A DNA stretch of 64,000 nt, taken from Ruminococcus_C callidus (GTDB taxonomy: Bacteria > Bacillota > Clostridia > Oscillospirales > Ruminococcaceae). The position numbers and the translations under genes were made by a program. Within the stretch, counting starts at the first letter, position 1. Each line of letters begins with the position of its first letter. Positions 63,314 to 64,000 of this stretch are shown piece after piece. Under the pieces are notes generated by a model. It made no database searches. It saw only the letters and a list, made by a program, of their open reading frames with translations, and was not told the DNA's origin. The DNA lies in NCBI RefSeq assembly GCF_049562855.1, contig NZ_CP186925.1, positions 2,418,001 to 2,482,000 on the forward strand. The letters run 5' to 3'.

Positions 63314-64000
63314 ATGAAAGTATTATATTCTAATATGCTTCCGTTAGGAATACAGGATAATCAGGAAACCATAGATGAAAGCATCAAACAGCAGATAGCC
63401 AAATCGGACAGAGTTGATATTGCAGTCGGATATGTCTCTCTTGCATCGCTTGAAGAGCTGGATAGGTTAATTTGTGAAAACAAGATCAAGCAGATTGTTC
63501 TTGTCATTGGAATGTACTATATTGAGGGTATGCCTGAAAAGACATATCATACTGCCGTTAGGCTTAATAAGAAGTGGCAGGATATGGGCATTGGTGAAAT
63601 ACGCATCGTGCGCTCGCTGAAATATCACGGCAAGGTGTACTGCTTCTATAAGAATAATGCACCTATTTCCGCTGTTATCGGCTCTGCAAATTTAGGCGTT
63701 CTCAAACTTGAAGCTAATAACCGCCGTCAGTATGAGCTGTGCTCTCTCACTGAGGACATCTCTGAAACACAGGAGCTTGCAGATATTGTGGAACGTATAA
63801 AAGCTCCTATCTGCTCTATCAATATTGCCGATGTTGATGATATGCCGCTTATCAGAGAACAGAATGTATCTCTTACTGGCATTGATACCGTTGAGGAGCT
63901 TCCGAAGAATGATATAGAGCTTTATAGTAAACATAAAACCAATCTGACATTTACGCTTCCTTTGAAAGTCCCTGCATTTTCCGAGAGATTTATGGACGAT
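63314..64000 (+). CDS. NgoFVII-family (PLD-type) restriction endonuclease, 3' end outside window
   Basis: ATG 63314 follows GGGGGAT; 229 residues are visible. The N-terminal half has the phospholipase D-like nuclease motif HxK...GSAN (YHGKVYCFYKNN, AVIGSANLGVL). Length and order match the NgoFVII family of type II restriction enzymes. A cytosine methyltransferase should lie just beyond the window. Confidence 0.78.
   Translation, partial: MKVLYSNMLPLGIQDNQETIDESIKQQIAKSDRVDIAVGYVSLASLEELDRLICENKIKQIVLVIGMYYIEGMPEKTYHTAVRLNKKWQDMGIGEIRIVRSLKYHGKVYCFYKNNAPISAVIGSANLGVLKLEANNRRQYELCSLTEDISETQELADIVERIKAPICSINIADVDDMPLIREQNVSLTGIDTVEELPKNDIELYSKHKTNLTFTLPLKVPAFSERFMDD

Larger units (their letters stand above)
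12603..64000 (+). mobile_element. Integrative conjugative element of CD1107-CD1115 / Tn1549 type, with three nested elements
   Basis: The tRNA-fMet fragment marks the left end and is followed by an integrase reading inward, then a replication gene and type IV secretion genes in the order seen in clostridial ICEs. The backbone has fairly low G+C, while nested elements A and B are clearly richer in G+C. The ICE relaxase and the right end are not in the window, so the end given here is the window edge. Confidence 0.85.
55690..64000 (-). mobile_element. Nested element C: serine-recombinase element with MOBP mobilization and restriction cargo (right end not seen)
   Basis: The left end is near 55690, where the helicase gene stops matching its family. 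The recombinase reads outward toward this end. A repeat cannot be shown because the other junction is outside the window. Codon use and family types differ from A and B: MOBP rather than MOBQ relaxase, and most leftward genes on the minus strand. Confidence 0.75.

Noticed and set aside
1..64000. CRISPR arrays, rRNA genes or complete tRNA genes
   Set aside because: No spaced repeat array and no rRNA was seen; the only tRNA-like sequence is the half tRNA-fMet.

Overview
The window looks like the chromosome of a gut-type clostridial Firmicute, probably near Ruminococcus. The signs are strong AGGAGG ribosome-binding sites, TTG/GTG starts, an initiator tRNA with encoded CCA, and conjugation genes of the Clostridioides CD1107-CD1115 / Tn1549 type. 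No taxonomic marker gene is present, so this is an inference. Almost everything after 10.9 kb is mobile DNA.

Region 1 (1-12154) is an accessory island. It opens with a TerY-P-type stress/signalling operon: an unknown coiled-coil protein cut by the window edge, a Ser/Thr kinase, a von Willebrand A protein, a PP2C phosphatase, a zinc-ribbon protein and a zinc-ribbon membrane protein. Next come a reverse-strand gene between 12-bp direct repeats, an amidoligase paired with a class II glutamine amidotransferase, two tiny overlapping hydrophobic peptides, a DUF960 protein and a tyrosine integrase. A consensus promoter followed by a short hairpin RNA or bidirectional terminator (12495-12597) sits between this island and the next element.

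Region 2 (12603 to the window end) is a large integrative conjugative element (ICE) inserted in an initiator tRNA-fMet gene, whose 3' half remains at 12603-12647. The backbone runs integrase, regulators, a replication initiator with internal 15-bp iterons, a frameshifted gene, PcfB, the VirD4-type coupling protein, Maff2, VirB6/TrbL, PrgI, VirB4, an M23-domain transfer protein, CD1107-like proteins, topoisomerase III, an FN3 protein, a coiled-coil protein and a giant helicase/methylase.

Three further elements, each with its own large serine recombinase, have jumped into backbone genes. Element A (about 17635-27155) splits virD4 and carries TnpV/TnpW, an ABC exporter, a MOBQ oriT, MobA and a primase-helicase. 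Element B (about 28353-39034) splits maff2 and carries TnpV, DUF3658, a MOBQ oriT, MobA, CHC2 primase and a VapE helicase. Element C (from about 55690, running off the end) truncates the helicase gene and carries a MOBP oriT, MobC, a relaxase, a resolvase, an immunity-like protein and an NgoFVII-type restriction enzyme. In A and B the target gene resumes in frame after a short direct repeat, so precise excision would restore virD4 (645 aa) and maff2 (123 aa). As assembled, conjugation by the ICE should be off until they leave.

The most informative unannotated signals are the two oriT regions with a long conserved folded tract behind them, helical-turn-spaced iterons after the replication genes of A and B, iterons inside the ICE replication gene, and the anti-Shine-Dalgarno loop RNA at the attachment site.
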